Assembly: GCF_014712225.1 (NCBI RefSeq) | Contig: NZ_JACXBW010000017.1 | Location: 35,811-99,810, forward strand | DNA length: 64,000 nt | Direction of reading: 5' to 3' | Source of the DNA: Pseudarthrobacter sulfonivorans | GTDB taxonomy: Bacteria; Actinomycetota; Actinomycetes; Actinomycetales; Micrococcaceae | Shown here: piece after piece, positions 33,860 to 42,789 of the stretch | How the letters are laid out: each line of letters begins with the position of its first letter | Numbering within the stretch: position 1 is the stretch's first letter | Notes under the pieces: generated by a model | What the model was told of the DNA's origin: nothing | The model's input: only the letters and a program-made list of their open reading frames with translations | The model's database searches: none | Position numbers and translations under genes: made by a program

Positions 33860-36001
33860 ATGGCTGGATGGAATGCCGACACCGCTGCCGGGCCTGTAGG
33901 ATCCGGCACGGTTACTCTGGTGGAGGGTTCATCCTTCTGCATTTCCTCGGCGAACGGGGACATCCATCCGGAACATCCGCACGGAGTCTTCCACGAGGAC
34001 ACGCGCATCTTGTCCCGCTGGAATCTGGCAATCAATGGCCAGGTCCTTGAGCCGTTGACAGCCTCAACGCAGGAACCCTATCGCGCCTTGTTTATCGGCC
34101 GCGTACCCCGCTCCGATGGCTACGCGGACAGCCCCATGATCGTGGAACGCCTGCGGGAAGTCGGCGCCGGGATCCTGGAGGAGATAACCATCCGCAACTA
34201 CTCCTCGGTCGAAGCCGAATGTATGGTCACCCTCAGCGTTGGATCGGACTTCGCGGATCTCTTCGAAGTCAAAGAGGCGCGCATTGAGCGGCGCTGGGAC
34301 GAGTCCCGTCATTGGGAAGGCGACTCACTGACCATTAGGGCTTCCTGGCAGGACGTCCAAAAGAGCGTCGTTGTTAACGCCAGCGGTGCCGACGTCACCA
34401 CCGAGGGACTGACCTACAGGGCGGTTATAGAGCCGCGCGGCAGCTGGAGCACCCTCCTGACCGTGGTGCCCGCCGTCGACGGCGCACGACCGGCGTCGTT
34501 CGTTCGTCCGGTGGGAGGCGAGATATCACCCAGCGACCGCCGCCGCCAGGAATGGGTGGGAAAGATCCCCAAACTGCATATAGGGAACCGTTCCATCGAG
34601 CGGACCCTGCGGCGCAGCTACGATGACCTCGGCGCTCTTCGGATTGAGGACCCCGCTCATCCGGAGCGGATCGTTGTGGCCGCCGGGGCGCCGTGGTTCA
34701 TGACACTCTTTGGTAGGGACTCTCTCTGGGCATCGGAAATGGCGCTGCCGGTGGACCCTTCCCTGGCGCTTGGCACCCTGCAGACGCTGGCTGACCGCCA
34801 AGGCAGTGTGGTGGATCCGATGAGCGAGGAGGAACCGGGGAAAATCCTTCACGAGGTCAGGCTCGGCGTCTCCGGCGGGCTGGCACTGGGTGGGAAATCC
34901 GCCTACTACGGCAGCGTCGACGCGACCCCACAATTCGTGATGACGCTCGCATCGGTCAGCCGTTGGGGCTTTGCCAAGGACACCATCGCCGCGCTACTGC
35001 CCAACGCTGACCGCGCGCTGGACTGGATCCGGAAATACGGCGATAAGGACGGCGACGGGTTCGTCGAATATGAGCGCCTCAACGACCAGGGCCTCATTAA
35101 CCAAGGCTGGAAGGACTCCTGGGACGGCATCAACTTCGCCAACGGCCGACTGGCCGAACCCCCCATCGCACTCTGCGAAGCCCAGGCATTGGCCTACACC
35201 GCGTTCTTGTCACGGGCATGGATGGCGTACGACGCCGGCGACCGGGATTTGGCGGCCCAACTCACCGGCGAAGCAGCTCGGTTGAAGAAAAGGTTCAACG
35301 AAGAGTTCTGGATGCCTGACCGCGGCTACTTCGCCATCGCGCTCGACGGGAAAAAACGGCAGGTCGACGCTTGCGCGTCCAACATGGGGCAATGCCTGTG
35401 GCACGGCATCGTCGATGAGGACAAGGTGCCGCAGGTAGCGGAACGGCTGATGTCCCCCGAAATGTTCAGCGGCTGGGGCGTTCGAACACTCGCAAGCGAC
35501 ATGGGCGCCTACAATCCCGCCAGTTACCATAATGGGTCGGTCTGGCCGCATGACAACGCCATCATCGCTGCCGGACTGATGCGCTACGGCTTTGTAGAAG
35601 AGGCACAGCGCATCGCCACCGCCCTTTTCGAGGCGGCCGATTACACCAACGGCCGGCTGCCGGAACTCTTCTGCGGCTTCAGCCGTGACCAGGTCGCCGA
35701 GCCCGTGCCGTATCCGACGGCATGCTCCCCGCAGGCCTGGGCCGCGACTGCGCCGATCATGCTGGTGACCAGCCTCATGCGGTACGACGCCCATATTTCG
35801 CTCGGTGGGTTCTGGATGGATCCGGCACTTCCGGAGGCTTATGGCGACCTGCACATCACCAACGCGCCCATGGCGGGAGGCCGGATCACCATCGATATCA
35901 TCGGATCCGAGCCTTCCGTGCAGGGGCTGCCCGAAGGAATCGCATTCCACCGTGAACACCGTCCATGGCTGACAGAGTTGATCAAGCAGGCCGGACTGTA
36001 A
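33860..36001 (+). CDS. Glycogen-debranching-type glycosidase (amylo-alpha-1,6-glucosidase family)
   Basis: A 713-residue protein. An N-terminal beta-sandwich (GDE_N type; SSANGDIHPEHPHGVFHEDT near residue 30) is followed by an (alpha/alpha)6 glucosidase domain with APWFMTLFGRDSLWASEMAL, GWKDSWDGINFANGRLAEPP (candidate acid) and SVWPHDNAIIAAGLMRYG. Proteins of this build act on alpha-1,6 or other alpha-glucans, often together with trehalose or glycogen metabolism. The ATG at 33860 has AAGGAGG five bases upstream. Its neighbours are unrelated and it is not preceded by the IclR-type operator, so it is probably outside the regulon. Confidence 0.85.
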   Translation: MAGWNADTAAGPVGSGTVTLVEGSSFCISSANGDIHPEHPHGVFHEDTRILSRWNLAINGQVLEPLTASTQEPYRALFIGRVPRSDGYADSPMIVERLREVGAGILEEITIRNYSSVEAECMVTLSVGSDFADLFEVKEARIERRWDESRHWEGDSLTIRASWQDVQKSVVVNASGADVTTEGLTYRAVIEPRGSWSTLLTVVPAVDGARPASFVRPVGGEISPSDRRRQEWVGKIPKLHIGNRSIERTLRRSYDDLGALRIEDPAHPERIVVAAGAPWFMTLFGRDSLWASEMALPVDPSLALGTLQTLADRQGSVVDPMSEEEPGKILHEVRLGVSGGLALGGKSAYYGSVDATPQFVMTLASVSRWGFAKDTIAALLPNADRALDWIRKYGDKDGDGFVEYERLNDQGLINQGWKDSWDGINFANGRLAEPPIALCEAQALAYTAFLSRAWMAYDAGDRDLAAQLTGEAARLKKRFNEEFWMPDRGYFAIALDGKKRQVDACASNMGQCLWHGIVDEDKVPQVAERLMSPEMFSGWGVRTLASDMGAYNPASYHNGSVWPHDNAIIAAGLMRYGFVEEAQRIATALFEAADYTNGRLPELFCGFSRDQVAEPVPYPTACSPQAWAATAPIMLVTSLMRYDAHISLGGFWMDPALPEAYGDLHITNAPMAGGRITIDIIGSEPSVQGLPEGIAFHREHRPWLTELIKQAGL

Positions 36002-36022
36002 GGCGAGGTCCAGTCGCAAGGA

Positions 36023-36057
36023 ACGCCCGGGGCTTCGTTACCATGAACCCCGGGCGT
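36023..36057. terminator. Bidirectional hairpin between glycosidase and dimethylglycine oxidase
   Basis: ACGCCCGGGG (36023-36032) pairs perfectly with CCCCGGGCGT (36048-36057) in the gap between convergent genes ending at 36001 and 36078. No strong T-run. Confidence 0.7.
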
Positions 36058-36077
36058 ACCTTCCCTCAGCTCTGCGG

Positions 36078-38570
36078 CTAACCCCGCAGCCGGGTCATCT
36101 CCGGGTCGTAGAGAGGTTCGGCCGAGACAGTCGCCTGGACCCGCTTCCCGAAGTACTCGATCTCGACGGCGTCGCCTTCAGACACTGTTGACGGCAGATA
36201 CGCGTAGGCGATGGGCTTGGCCACGGAATACCCATATGCCGCGCTGGTCACGTATCCGACGACTTCGTTCTTATAGTGAACGGGTTCCTTGCCCAGGACT
36301 ATCGAGCGGCCGTCGTCGATGGTCAGGCACCGGAGCCTCCGGGCCGACGCCTCTTCCGACCGTCCTTCCAATGCGGCTTTGCCCACAAAGTTGTCCTTGG
36401 ACATCTTCACGGCGAATCCGAGTCCGGCCTCGTACGGGTCGTGCTCGGTAGTCATATCCGCTCCCCAGGACCGGTATCCCTTTTCGAGCCGGAGGGCGCT
36501 GAAGGCTGCCCGTCCTGCCGCAATGACGCCAAACGGCTGGCCGGCCTTCCACAGAACATCCCACAGCCGTTGGCCGTTATCGGCGGAGGTGTAGATTTCC
36601 CAGCCAAGCTCGCCCACATAGGAGAGCCGCATGGCGGTGACGGGAACTCCCCCGATGCTCGCGTTTTTGGCTCGGAAGTATCGGAGGCCCTCGTTGGAGA
36701 AGTCATCCTCGCTGCTGGTGCTGATCAGGTCCCGGGCCAGCGGACCCCAGAGGCCGATGCAGCAGGTGCCTCCGGTGGTGTCGCGGACCTGAACCCAGGA
36801 TGATGAACTTCCGCTTGCCGTCTGGTGACGGGCTGCCCGGGTGAAGTAGCCCAGGTCGATGTTGCCGTTGGCACCAAGCTGGAAGGTGTCCTCGGCGAGG
36901 CGGGCGACTGTGATGTCGCTGCGAACTCCCCCGGCGTGGTCCAGAACCAGCGTGTAGGTAACAGCGCCGGGCTTTTTGTCCAGGTCTGCCGTCGTCAGGT
37001 CCTGCAATAGCTGCAGTGCGCCCGGGCCGGAGACTTCCAGCCGTTTCAGGGGCGTCATGTCGTACATGGCGACGGCTGTGCGGGTCTTCCATGCCTCCGC
37101 GGCGGCAATCGGTGAGCTGAACATCCCGGACCAGGCATCGCGGGCGGGCGGGAGCCAGTCCGCGGGCATCTCCTTCAGGAGCTCTGCGTTGGATTCGAAC
37201 CAGTAGGGCCGTTCCCAGCCGCCGCCCTCGAGGAAGTATCCGCCGAGTTCCTTGTGGCGCGTATGGAAGGGGCTGACCCGCAGGTTTCTGGGTGACAAGC
37301 GCGGCTGGAGGGGGTGGAGCACGTCGTAAATTTCCACAAAGTTCTGCTGGGACGTTTCGCTGACGTATTCCGGGGTGAGCTGCACGTCTTCAAAACGGTT
37401 GATGTCGCACTCCCCCAGATCCGTTTCCGAGCGGCCGGTGGTGAGAAGCTCGGCCATCGCACGAGCCACGCCTGCAGAGTGGGTGACCCAGACTGCCTCG
37501 GCAACGAAGAAGCCGTCGAGTTCTTTTGCTTCACCCAGCAGCGGGCCGCCGTCGGGCGTGAAGGAGAAGATGCCGTTGAACCCGTCCTCGATCTCGCTGT
37601 CGGCCAGGCCGGGGAGGATGTCCTTCGATGCTTCCCACGCCGGCAGGAAGTCCTCGAGTGTGAAGTCCAGGCGTGAGGGCATGCGGTGTTCGCTCATCTC
37701 CTCAGGGGCGATGTCATCCAAGTCACGAAGATCCACGGGCATGGGCCGGTGCGCGTAGGAGCCGATCCCGTAGCGTTCGCCGTGTTCGCGGTAGTACAGG
37801 TCCTGGTCCTGGTGGCGAAGAATCGGCAAGCCAGCGCCGTTCGGCAGTTCATTCTTGCCCTTGAGGTCAGGGACAGGCGTCGTCTTGACGTACTGGTGCG
37901 CGAGGGGAAGCAAGGGAACGGACATCCCGATCATGGCACCGATCTTGGCTCCCCAGAATCCGGCACAGGAGACGACGATGTCCGCGGGAATGACGCCGTC
38001 GGCTGTTTTGACGCCGGTGACCCGGCCGTCGGCACGTACGATGTCGAGCACGGTAGTGGAACCGAGATAAGTGACGCCGGCGTCCTGGGTTCGCTTGATG
38101 AGCAGCTGTACTGCCCGGGCCGCCAGGGCGAGCCCGTCACTGGGCACGTGCAAACCACCGAGAACGATCTCCTCGTTCAGGTGCGGGTAGAGCTCTTTGC
38201 ACTCCCCCGGAGTCAGAAGTTTCCCGTCGATGCCCCAGGCTGCGGCGTAGCCGAGCTTCCTCTTGAGCTCGGTCAGCCGGGTTTCCGAGGTGGCCACCTC
38301 CAGTCCGCCCACCTGGTTGAAGCAGCTCATGCCGTCCTCGGTGAGGGAAAGCAGCTTCTCGACGGTGTACTTGGCGAAGGTGGCCATAGTCTTTGAGGGG
38401 TTTGTTTGAAAGACGAGGCCAGGGGCGTGGGACGTTGAGCCGCCGGGCATGTTGAGCGGCCCCTGGTCCAGGACCGTGATGTTGTTCCAGCCGCGGGATA
38501 CGAGTTCGTCGGCCAGATTCGTGCCGACAATACCCGCCCCGATGATGACGATGCGTGGCGTAGATGCCAT
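36078..38570 (-). CDS. dmgO: Dimethylglycine oxidase, FAD and folate-binding
   Basis: An 830-residue enzyme that matches the build of Arthrobacter globiformis dimethylglycine oxidase. The FAD domain begins PRIVIIGAGIVGTNLADELV, with the flavinylation region GGSTSHAPGLVFQ just after. The C-terminal half is a GcvT-like folate domain (AMYDMTPLKRLEVSGPGALQ, GLRYFRAKNASIGGVPVTAM). It oxidises N,N-dimethylglycine and hands the methyl carbon to tetrahydrofolate. The ATG at 38570 has AGGAG upstream; a longer frame reads into purU. It is the last gene of a dapA-ald-purU-dmgO operon under operator C. N-methyl imino acids are possible additional substrates. Confidence 0.93.
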   Translation of the reverse strand: MASTPRIVIIGAGIVGTNLADELVSRGWNNITVLDQGPLNMPGGSTSHAPGLVFQTNPSKTMATFAKYTVEKLLSLTEDGMSCFNQVGGLEVATSETRLTELKRKLGYAAAWGIDGKLLTPGECKELYPHLNEEIVLGGLHVPSDGLALAARAVQLLIKRTQDAGVTYLGSTTVLDIVRADGRVTGVKTADGVIPADIVVSCAGFWGAKIGAMIGMSVPLLPLAHQYVKTTPVPDLKGKNELPNGAGLPILRHQDQDLYYREHGERYGIGSYAHRPMPVDLRDLDDIAPEEMSEHRMPSRLDFTLEDFLPAWEASKDILPGLADSEIEDGFNGIFSFTPDGGPLLGEAKELDGFFVAEAVWVTHSAGVARAMAELLTTGRSETDLGECDINRFEDVQLTPEYVSETSQQNFVEIYDVLHPLQPRLSPRNLRVSPFHTRHKELGGYFLEGGGWERPYWFESNAELLKEMPADWLPPARDAWSGMFSSPIAAAEAWKTRTAVAMYDMTPLKRLEVSGPGALQLLQDLTTADLDKKPGAVTYTLVLDHAGGVRSDITVARLAEDTFQLGANGNIDLGYFTRAARHQTASGSSSSWVQVRDTTGGTCCIGLWGPLARDLISTSSEDDFSNEGLRYFRAKNASIGGVPVTAMRLSYVGELGWEIYTSADNGQRLWDVLWKAGQPFGVIAAGRAAFSALRLEKGYRSWGADMTTEHDPYEAGLGFAVKMSKDNFVGKAALEGRSEEASARRLRCLTIDDGRSIVLGKEPVHYKNEVVGYVTSAAYGYSVAKPIAYAYLPSTVSEGDAVEIEYFGKRVQATVSAEPLYDPEMTRLRG

Positions 38571-38601
38571 GGTGTTTCTCCTGCTAAGTGGGGAGTCGTT
38601 A

Positions 38602-39513
38602 TTAACGGAAGACGACGGTGCTGGACTGGTCGGGAAGCACCCGGTGTTCGCAGTGCCAGCGGACGGCGCGGGAAAGTGCCAGTGCTTCAGCATCCTGCCC
38701 CACCGTGGACAAGGCCGCGGGGCCGTACGTGTGGTCCACCCGGATGACTTCCTGCTCGATGATCGGTCCCTCGTCAAGGTCGGCTGTCACGTAGTGGGCT
38801 GTCGCACCGACCAGTTTGACCCCCCGGTCATACGCTTGGTGGTAGGGGCGGGCACCCTTGAACCCAGGCAGGAATGAGTGGTGGATGTTGATGGCTTTAC
38901 CCTCAAGAGCGCGGCATAGATCATCGGACAGGACCTGCATGTAGCGTGCGAGGACCACCAGGTCGATGTTGTGTTCGTCCACAAGCTCCAGAAGCTGACG
39001 TTCCGCAGCGGCCTTGGTGTCACTGGAGACTGGAATATGGATGAAGGGCAGGCCGGCTGCTTCTGCCATTGGCCGGTGGGTTTCGTGGTTGGAGACAACA
39101 AGGACCAGGTCGCCGCCCAGGCTGCCGCCGCGCCATCTGAAGATCAGGTCGTTCAAGCAATGACTGAACTTGGACACCATGACGAGGATGCGTTTCTTGG
39201 TTTCATCATGGAAGTCGTATTTCATGTCGAAGCGCCGGGCAATTGGCGCAAACTCCTCCGCGAGGGTCTCGGGTGAGTAATGAGCCGGGCCTGAGAAAGC
39301 CGTCCGAAGATGGTGGGTCTGGCGCAGCCCGTCATCGAACTGCTGGTGTTCCTCGATGTTGAAGCCGCGTTCGTAAAGGAAACTCGTGACCGAGTGGACA
39401 ATTCCGGGCCGTTCGGTGCATGACATCGTGAGGACAAACTTTCCGGTCACCGGAACTTTCGAGGCCGGGGCCCCGTCAGCGGTTGCCTCTGGCAGCGCGG
39501 GCGTTTTCAGCAT
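38602..39513 (-). CDS. purU: Formyltetrahydrofolate deformylase
   Basis: A 303-residue enzyme with an N-terminal ACT domain (FVLTMSCTERPGIVHSVTSF) and a formyltransferase-like catalytic domain. The latter includes VLARYMQVLSDDLCRAL, NIHHSFLPGFKGARPYHQAY with the catalytic His, and TADLDEGPIIEQEV with the Asp. It hydrolyses 10-formyl-tetrahydrofolate to formate and free folate, recycling the cofactor loaded by dimethylglycine oxidase. The ATG at 39513 is used; a GTG two codons earlier is equally possible. It starts 11 bases after the aldehyde dehydrogenase stop. Confidence 0.93.
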   Translation of the reverse strand: MLKTPALPEATADGAPASKVPVTGKFVLTMSCTERPGIVHSVTSFLYERGFNIEEHQQFDDGLRQTHHLRTAFSGPAHYSPETLAEEFAPIARRFDMKYDFHDETKKRILVMVSKFSHCLNDLIFRWRGGSLGGDLVLVVSNHETHRPMAEAAGLPFIHIPVSSDTKAAAERQLLELVDEHNIDLVVLARYMQVLSDDLCRALEGKAINIHHSFLPGFKGARPYHQAYDRGVKLVGATAHYVTADLDEGPIIEQEVIRVDHTYGPAALSTVGQDAEALALSRAVRWHCEHRVLPDQSSTVVFR

Positions 39514-39523
39514 GGACACGTTG

Positions 39524-41035
39524 TTACCGCGCCTTGTTGTGCATAACGTGCTTGGTGCGGGAGTAGTCGTCCAGCGCGTAGGCAGACAGGTCCCGGCCAT
39601 ACCCGGAGCTCTTGAAGCCGCTCCACGGCATCTCGTTGGCAAGAACCAGGTGCGAGTTCACCCAAACTGTTCCGGCGTCCAGGCGTGAGGCCATGTCATG
39701 GCCCAGCTGTGCGTTGAGGGTCCAGACCGACGCTGCAAGTCCGTAGGGCACCTCGTTGGCACGGCTGACTGCCTCGTCCTCGGCGGAGAACGTCTCAATA
39801 GTGACGACGGGGCCGAAAATTTCTTCCAGGGTGCAGGCTGCGCCTTCGGGGACATCCACCAGGACAGTTGGGGCTACGAAGTAGCCACTTCCTTCCAGGG
39901 CACCGCCGCCCAGTACGGCCTTCGCTCCAGCTTCCTTGGCCCGCTCAAGGTGCCCGAGTACTCGCTCAAAATGGGCCTTCGAAATCATCGGGCCAATTTC
40001 GACGTCGGAACCGGCGGTAGGCTCCCCAACCACAAGGGTGCCCACCTGCTCGACCAGCAGCTCGGCGAAACGCTCTGCGACCGATTCGTGCACCAGGACG
40101 CGGCAGCCGGCGCCGCACTCCTGCCCAGAGTTCCAGTAGCCTGCGACCCGCAAGGATTCGGCGGCCGCCTGCAAGTCAGCGTCGGCAAAGATCACGACGG
40201 GTGCCTTGCCCCCAAGTTCCAGGTGAACCCGTTTGACGGTTTCGGACGCGGTCCGGGCGACGGCGCGGCCACTGTTAACCGAGCCCGTGAGGGCGATCAT
40301 GTCCACGTTCGGGTGTGCGGCCAGGCGCTCCCCAATGACCGGGCCAAGACCGGTGACGATATTCAATACACCCGGCGGCAGCAGGTCTGCGGTCAGTTCG
40401 GCGAACTTCAACGTGGTCAGCGGGGTCTGCTCCGAGGGCTTGAGGACGATCGTATTGCCGGCCGCCAGGATGGGCGCAATTTTCCAAACGGCCATCAGCA
40501 GCGGGTAGTTCCACGGGGTCACGACCCCGACCACGCCGAGTGGTTCCCGGAGAATGACGGACAGGTGGTCTTCGGCATATTCCCCGGCGGCAAGGGAGGT
40601 TGTAGCGCGGGCTGCCCCGGCCATGAAACGAAACGAGTCGATGGAAGAGGCGACGTCGTCCTCCGACACCATCAGGGGCTTGCCGGTGTTCAGCGATTCC
40701 AACCTGGCCAGCAGGTCGGCGTTTTCCTCCAGGCGGTCGGCGATGGCAAGCAGGGTTTCCGCCCGCTTCTTGGGCAAAGTCCGGCCCCACGCTTCCTTCG
40801 CCTCCACTGCTGCGAGGACGGCGGCGTCGGCGTCTTCAGCGGTGCCCTGCGCGACCTCGCAGATGGTGGACTCGTTCGCGGGGTTTACCACGGCCTGCTT
40901 CTCGCCCGTGATTCCGGGCCGGAACCCACCTGCGATGAAATGCTGGCCCGGGGGCAGCGCCTCGCTAGCGAGGATGGGGGTCGTGCCGGTTCCTCGCCGG
41001 ACGGTGCCTGAAGTTGTTGTCGCCGTAGTTGTCAT
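39524..41035 (-). CDS. Aldehyde dehydrogenase, betaine/aminobutyraldehyde type
   Basis: A 503-residue NAD(P)+ enzyme of the ALDH superfamily. VVTPWNYPLLMAVWKIAPIL forms the cofactor pocket, LELGGKAPVVIF carries the general-base Glu, and YWNSGQECGAGCRVL carries the catalytic Cys. The overall pattern is that of gamma-aminobutyraldehyde and betaine aldehyde dehydrogenases. The ATG at 41035 lies five bases after AGGAG; the GTG two codons upstream falls inside that site. In the operon it sits between the DapA-family lyase and purU, so an amino- or semialdehyde from the lyase step is a plausible substrate. Confidence 0.87.
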   Translation of the reverse strand: MTTTATTTSGTVRRGTGTTPILASEALPPGQHFIAGGFRPGITGEKQAVVNPANESTICEVAQGTAEDADAAVLAAVEAKEAWGRTLPKKRAETLLAIADRLEENADLLARLESLNTGKPLMVSEDDVASSIDSFRFMAGAARATTSLAAGEYAEDHLSVILREPLGVVGVVTPWNYPLLMAVWKIAPILAAGNTIVLKPSEQTPLTTLKFAELTADLLPPGVLNIVTGLGPVIGERLAAHPNVDMIALTGSVNSGRAVARTASETVKRVHLELGGKAPVVIFADADLQAAAESLRVAGYWNSGQECGAGCRVLVHESVAERFAELLVEQVGTLVVGEPTAGSDVEIGPMISKAHFERVLGHLERAKEAGAKAVLGGGALEGSGYFVAPTVLVDVPEGAACTLEEIFGPVVTIETFSAEDEAVSRANEVPYGLAASVWTLNAQLGHDMASRLDAGTVWVNSHLVLANEMPWSGFKSSGYGRDLSAYALDDYSRTKHVMHNKAR

Positions 41036-41114
41036 GGTCACTCCTGATAGTTGATTGGACCTGAAGGTATGTCTGGACTGTCGGTTTGATCCGGCTGCTC
41101 GCTGCTTTCGCTGT

Positions 41115-42014
41115 CTAGGCGTAGGCCGCCTCGATCTGCAGTTCGACTATGAGCTTTTCGATGCGGGCAACACGTGCAGCGTCAAGGTCTGCGGTGGGAC
41201 GGCGCGGGGTACCGATGGGGTGGCCCAAGGCTGCCAGCGTGGCTTTGATGGCGGGCACGAAGGGGGCCGAAAGAATGGCGTCGATCAGTGGGTAGATGCG
41301 GTTCCATTCGGCTTGGGCGGTGGCGAAGTCGCCGGCCGCGACTGCCCGGCGCACGGCTACGATCTCGCGGGGCAGGATGTTCGCGGTTCCGGCCATGACT
41401 GCGGTTGCCCCTTCCGTCAGGGCCGCCAGGATCAAATTGTCCGATCCGATGATGGTGGTGATGTGCTCGCGGTGGCGGTGGATGAGCTGGATAGCCTGTC
41501 CCATGTCGCCACTGGAGTCCTTGATGTACTGAATGTTCTCCACCTCGCGGGCCAGTTTTCCCACTGTTTCGGGGTCGAGGTTGACTCCGGTGGCTGACGG
41601 GTAGTTGTAAAGCATGACCGGCAGCTCCACGGCCTCGGCCACGGCACTGAAATACCCGGTGGTCTCGGGCAGTGAGAGCGGCTCGTAGTAGGGCGTGATC
41701 AGCATGAGCACGTCGGCACCGCAGTCCTGCGCATGCCGGGACAGCCGGATTGCCTCCGCCGTGCTGGTCGCCCCGGTCTGCGCCACAACCGGTACGCGTC
41801 CAGCGGTATGCTCCACAACCGTCTCCACGACCAAGCGCCGCTCATCAGCGCTGAGGGCCGCGAATTCGCCGGTGGAGCCGCAGGCAACAACCCCGTCCAC
41901 GCCGCCATCGATGGACCGGTCAACGAGGAGACGCAGTTGCGACTCATCAATCAGGCCGTCGGCAGTGAAGGGGGTGGCCAGTGCGGTGAGGACACCGCTG
42001 AGCTGTGAGGACAT
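41115..42014 (-). CDS. DapA-family lyase (Schiff-base class I aldolase/dehydratase)
   Basis: A 299-residue protein of the dihydrodipicolinate synthase/N-acetylneuraminate lyase family. GVVACGSTGEFAALSADERR is the pyruvate-carboxylate loop, MLYNYPSATGVNLDP holds the Tyr, and NIQYIKDSSGDMGQ holds the Schiff-base Lys. A housekeeping DapA is unlikely in this setting. In hydroxyproline catabolism a member of this family, pyrroline-4-hydroxy-2-carboxylate deaminase, makes alpha-ketoglutarate semialdehyde, which fits the dehydrogenase at 49354 and the HpbD-like gene. Operator C lies 65 bases upstream, and AGGAAA precedes the ATG. First gene of a four-gene operon. Confidence 0.82.
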   Translation of the reverse strand: MSSQLSGVLTALATPFTADGLIDESQLRLLVDRSIDGGVDGVVACGSTGEFAALSADERRLVVETVVEHTAGRVPVVAQTGATSTAEAIRLSRHAQDCGADVLMLITPYYEPLSLPETTGYFSAVAEAVELPVMLYNYPSATGVNLDPETVGKLAREVENIQYIKDSSGDMGQAIQLIHRHREHITTIIGSDNLILAALTEGATAVMAGTANILPREIVAVRRAVAAGDFATAQAEWNRIYPLIDAILSAPFVPAIKATLAALGHPIGTPRRPTADLDAARVARIEKLIVELQIEAAYA

Positions 42015-42079
42015 GGAGTTTCCTGTCTGCTATTGGTGGGACGCGTCGAATCATGGGCCTTGGATGCACCATCAAAATC

Positions 42080-42104
42080 GTTCATTTTTTGAACGTCCTG
42101 ATCA
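42080..42104. promoter_or_regulatory. IclR-type three-half-site operator, copy C
   Basis: GTTCA-N5-TGAAC-N5-GATCA, followed by ATTAT, in front of the minus-strand dapA-ald-purU-dmgO operon. Copy D lies 200 bases away for the divergent small gene. Confidence 0.82.
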
Positions 42105-42279
42105 ATTATTAGCCGCGGATTCACAGCTTCGCAAGGGTTTTTGTGAGATGAGTTAATGCCGGATGAAATTGGTACGCAAAGGAAACGGGGTCGAAATGTG
42201 GCGGAAATATTTGAGCGCACGACCTGGGCGCTCTTCGCCTTGCGCCCCAGTGTGATGCGTGGCATACTCATGCAATGCC

Positions 42280-42304
42280 GTTCACTCAATGAACGTCACG
42301 TTCA
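42280..42304. promoter_or_regulatory. IclR-type three-half-site operator, copy D
   Basis: GTTCA-N5-TGAAC-N5-GTTCA, the most perfect copy, followed by AAAAT. It lies 72 bases before the start of the small plus-strand gene at 42376. Confidence 0.85.
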
Positions 42305-42375
42305 AAAATAACAATCAGCCCGACTCGCTCGAGCCCCGAATTCCCACAGTGGATCGCTTCAGAGAGGAAGCCACC

Positions 42376-42615
42376 ATGACCATCGCCCACAGCGTTATGT
42401 CACTCTCCTTCGGCCGCAAAGGCAGCAGGCACCCGGCGGCGGAGTCGGCCCGGGCCTCAGCGGAAGCGGCTACCCGTCCGTTGCCCGATGGCATGATCTG
42501 CACGCCATGGGAGGGCCTCTACCTCCCCTCCGCAGAAGCCGACACCAGCGGGGAAGTCATCGTCCCCAGTCCCGAACTGGAGCGATTTCTGACGAGCCTC
42601 TTTTCCGGTGAATAG
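42376..42615 (+). CDS. Small protein of unknown function under operator D
   Basis: A 79-residue protein. GAGGAAG lies five bases before the ATG. It contains ICTPWEGLYLPSAEADTSGE and ends in ELERFLTSLFSGE; the N-terminal third is Arg/Ala/Ser-rich. No known domain and no membrane segment are visible. Its own operator copy, good ribosome site and tight link to the next tiny frame argue that it is a genuine gene. It might be an accessory or subunit of one of the regulon enzymes. Confidence 0.6.
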   Translation: MTIAHSVMSLSFGRKGSRHPAAESARASAEAATRPLPDGMICTPWEGLYLPSAEADTSGEVIVPSPELERFLTSLFSGE

Positions 42616-42730
42616 CGGCGCGACGCCAAGTGGCGCGGCGCCGGAGCGCATCGTGCTCATCGACGGCGGCTGCGACACCGGGCCGGATGCCAGTGAATGC
42701 TTTTTCTGCACCGGTCCCGAGACTGACTGA
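42608..42730 (+). CDS. 40-residue Cys-containing peptide, coupled to upstream small gene
   Basis: The frame starts at a GTG that overlaps the end of the previous gene (GTGAATAG) and encodes IVLIDGGCDTGPDASECFFC near its end: three Cys in 14 residues, which could bind a metal or form disulfides. A terminator hairpin follows at 42744-42779. Its small size leaves doubt that it is translated, but the coupling and the position before a terminator are what a real second gene would show. Confidence 0.4.
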   Translation: MNSGATPSGAAPERIVLIDGGCDTGPDASECFFCTGPETD

Positions 42731-42743
42731 TCCCCAATAGACC

Positions 42744-42779
42744 CCGGAGCCCTCCGTTTCGCAACGCGGGGGGCTCCGG
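42744..42779. terminator. Hairpin between small genes and SDR pseudogene
   Basis: CCGGAGCCC (42744-42752) pairs with GGGCTCCGG (42771-42779), with an 18-base loop that can form a further short stem. It serves convergent units ending at 42730 and 42790. Confidence 0.65.
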
Positions 42780-42789
42780 TACCAACCGT

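Noticed and set aside
39698..41011. 437-codon plus-strand frame opposite the aldehyde dehydrogenase
   Set aside because: The dehydrogenase on the minus strand has all catalytic residues; the antisense frame has none of any family.
41115..42014. Housekeeping lysine-biosynthesis dapA
   Set aside because: It lies in a catabolic operon under the regulon operator and lacks biosynthetic neighbours, so a catabolic member of the family is more likely.
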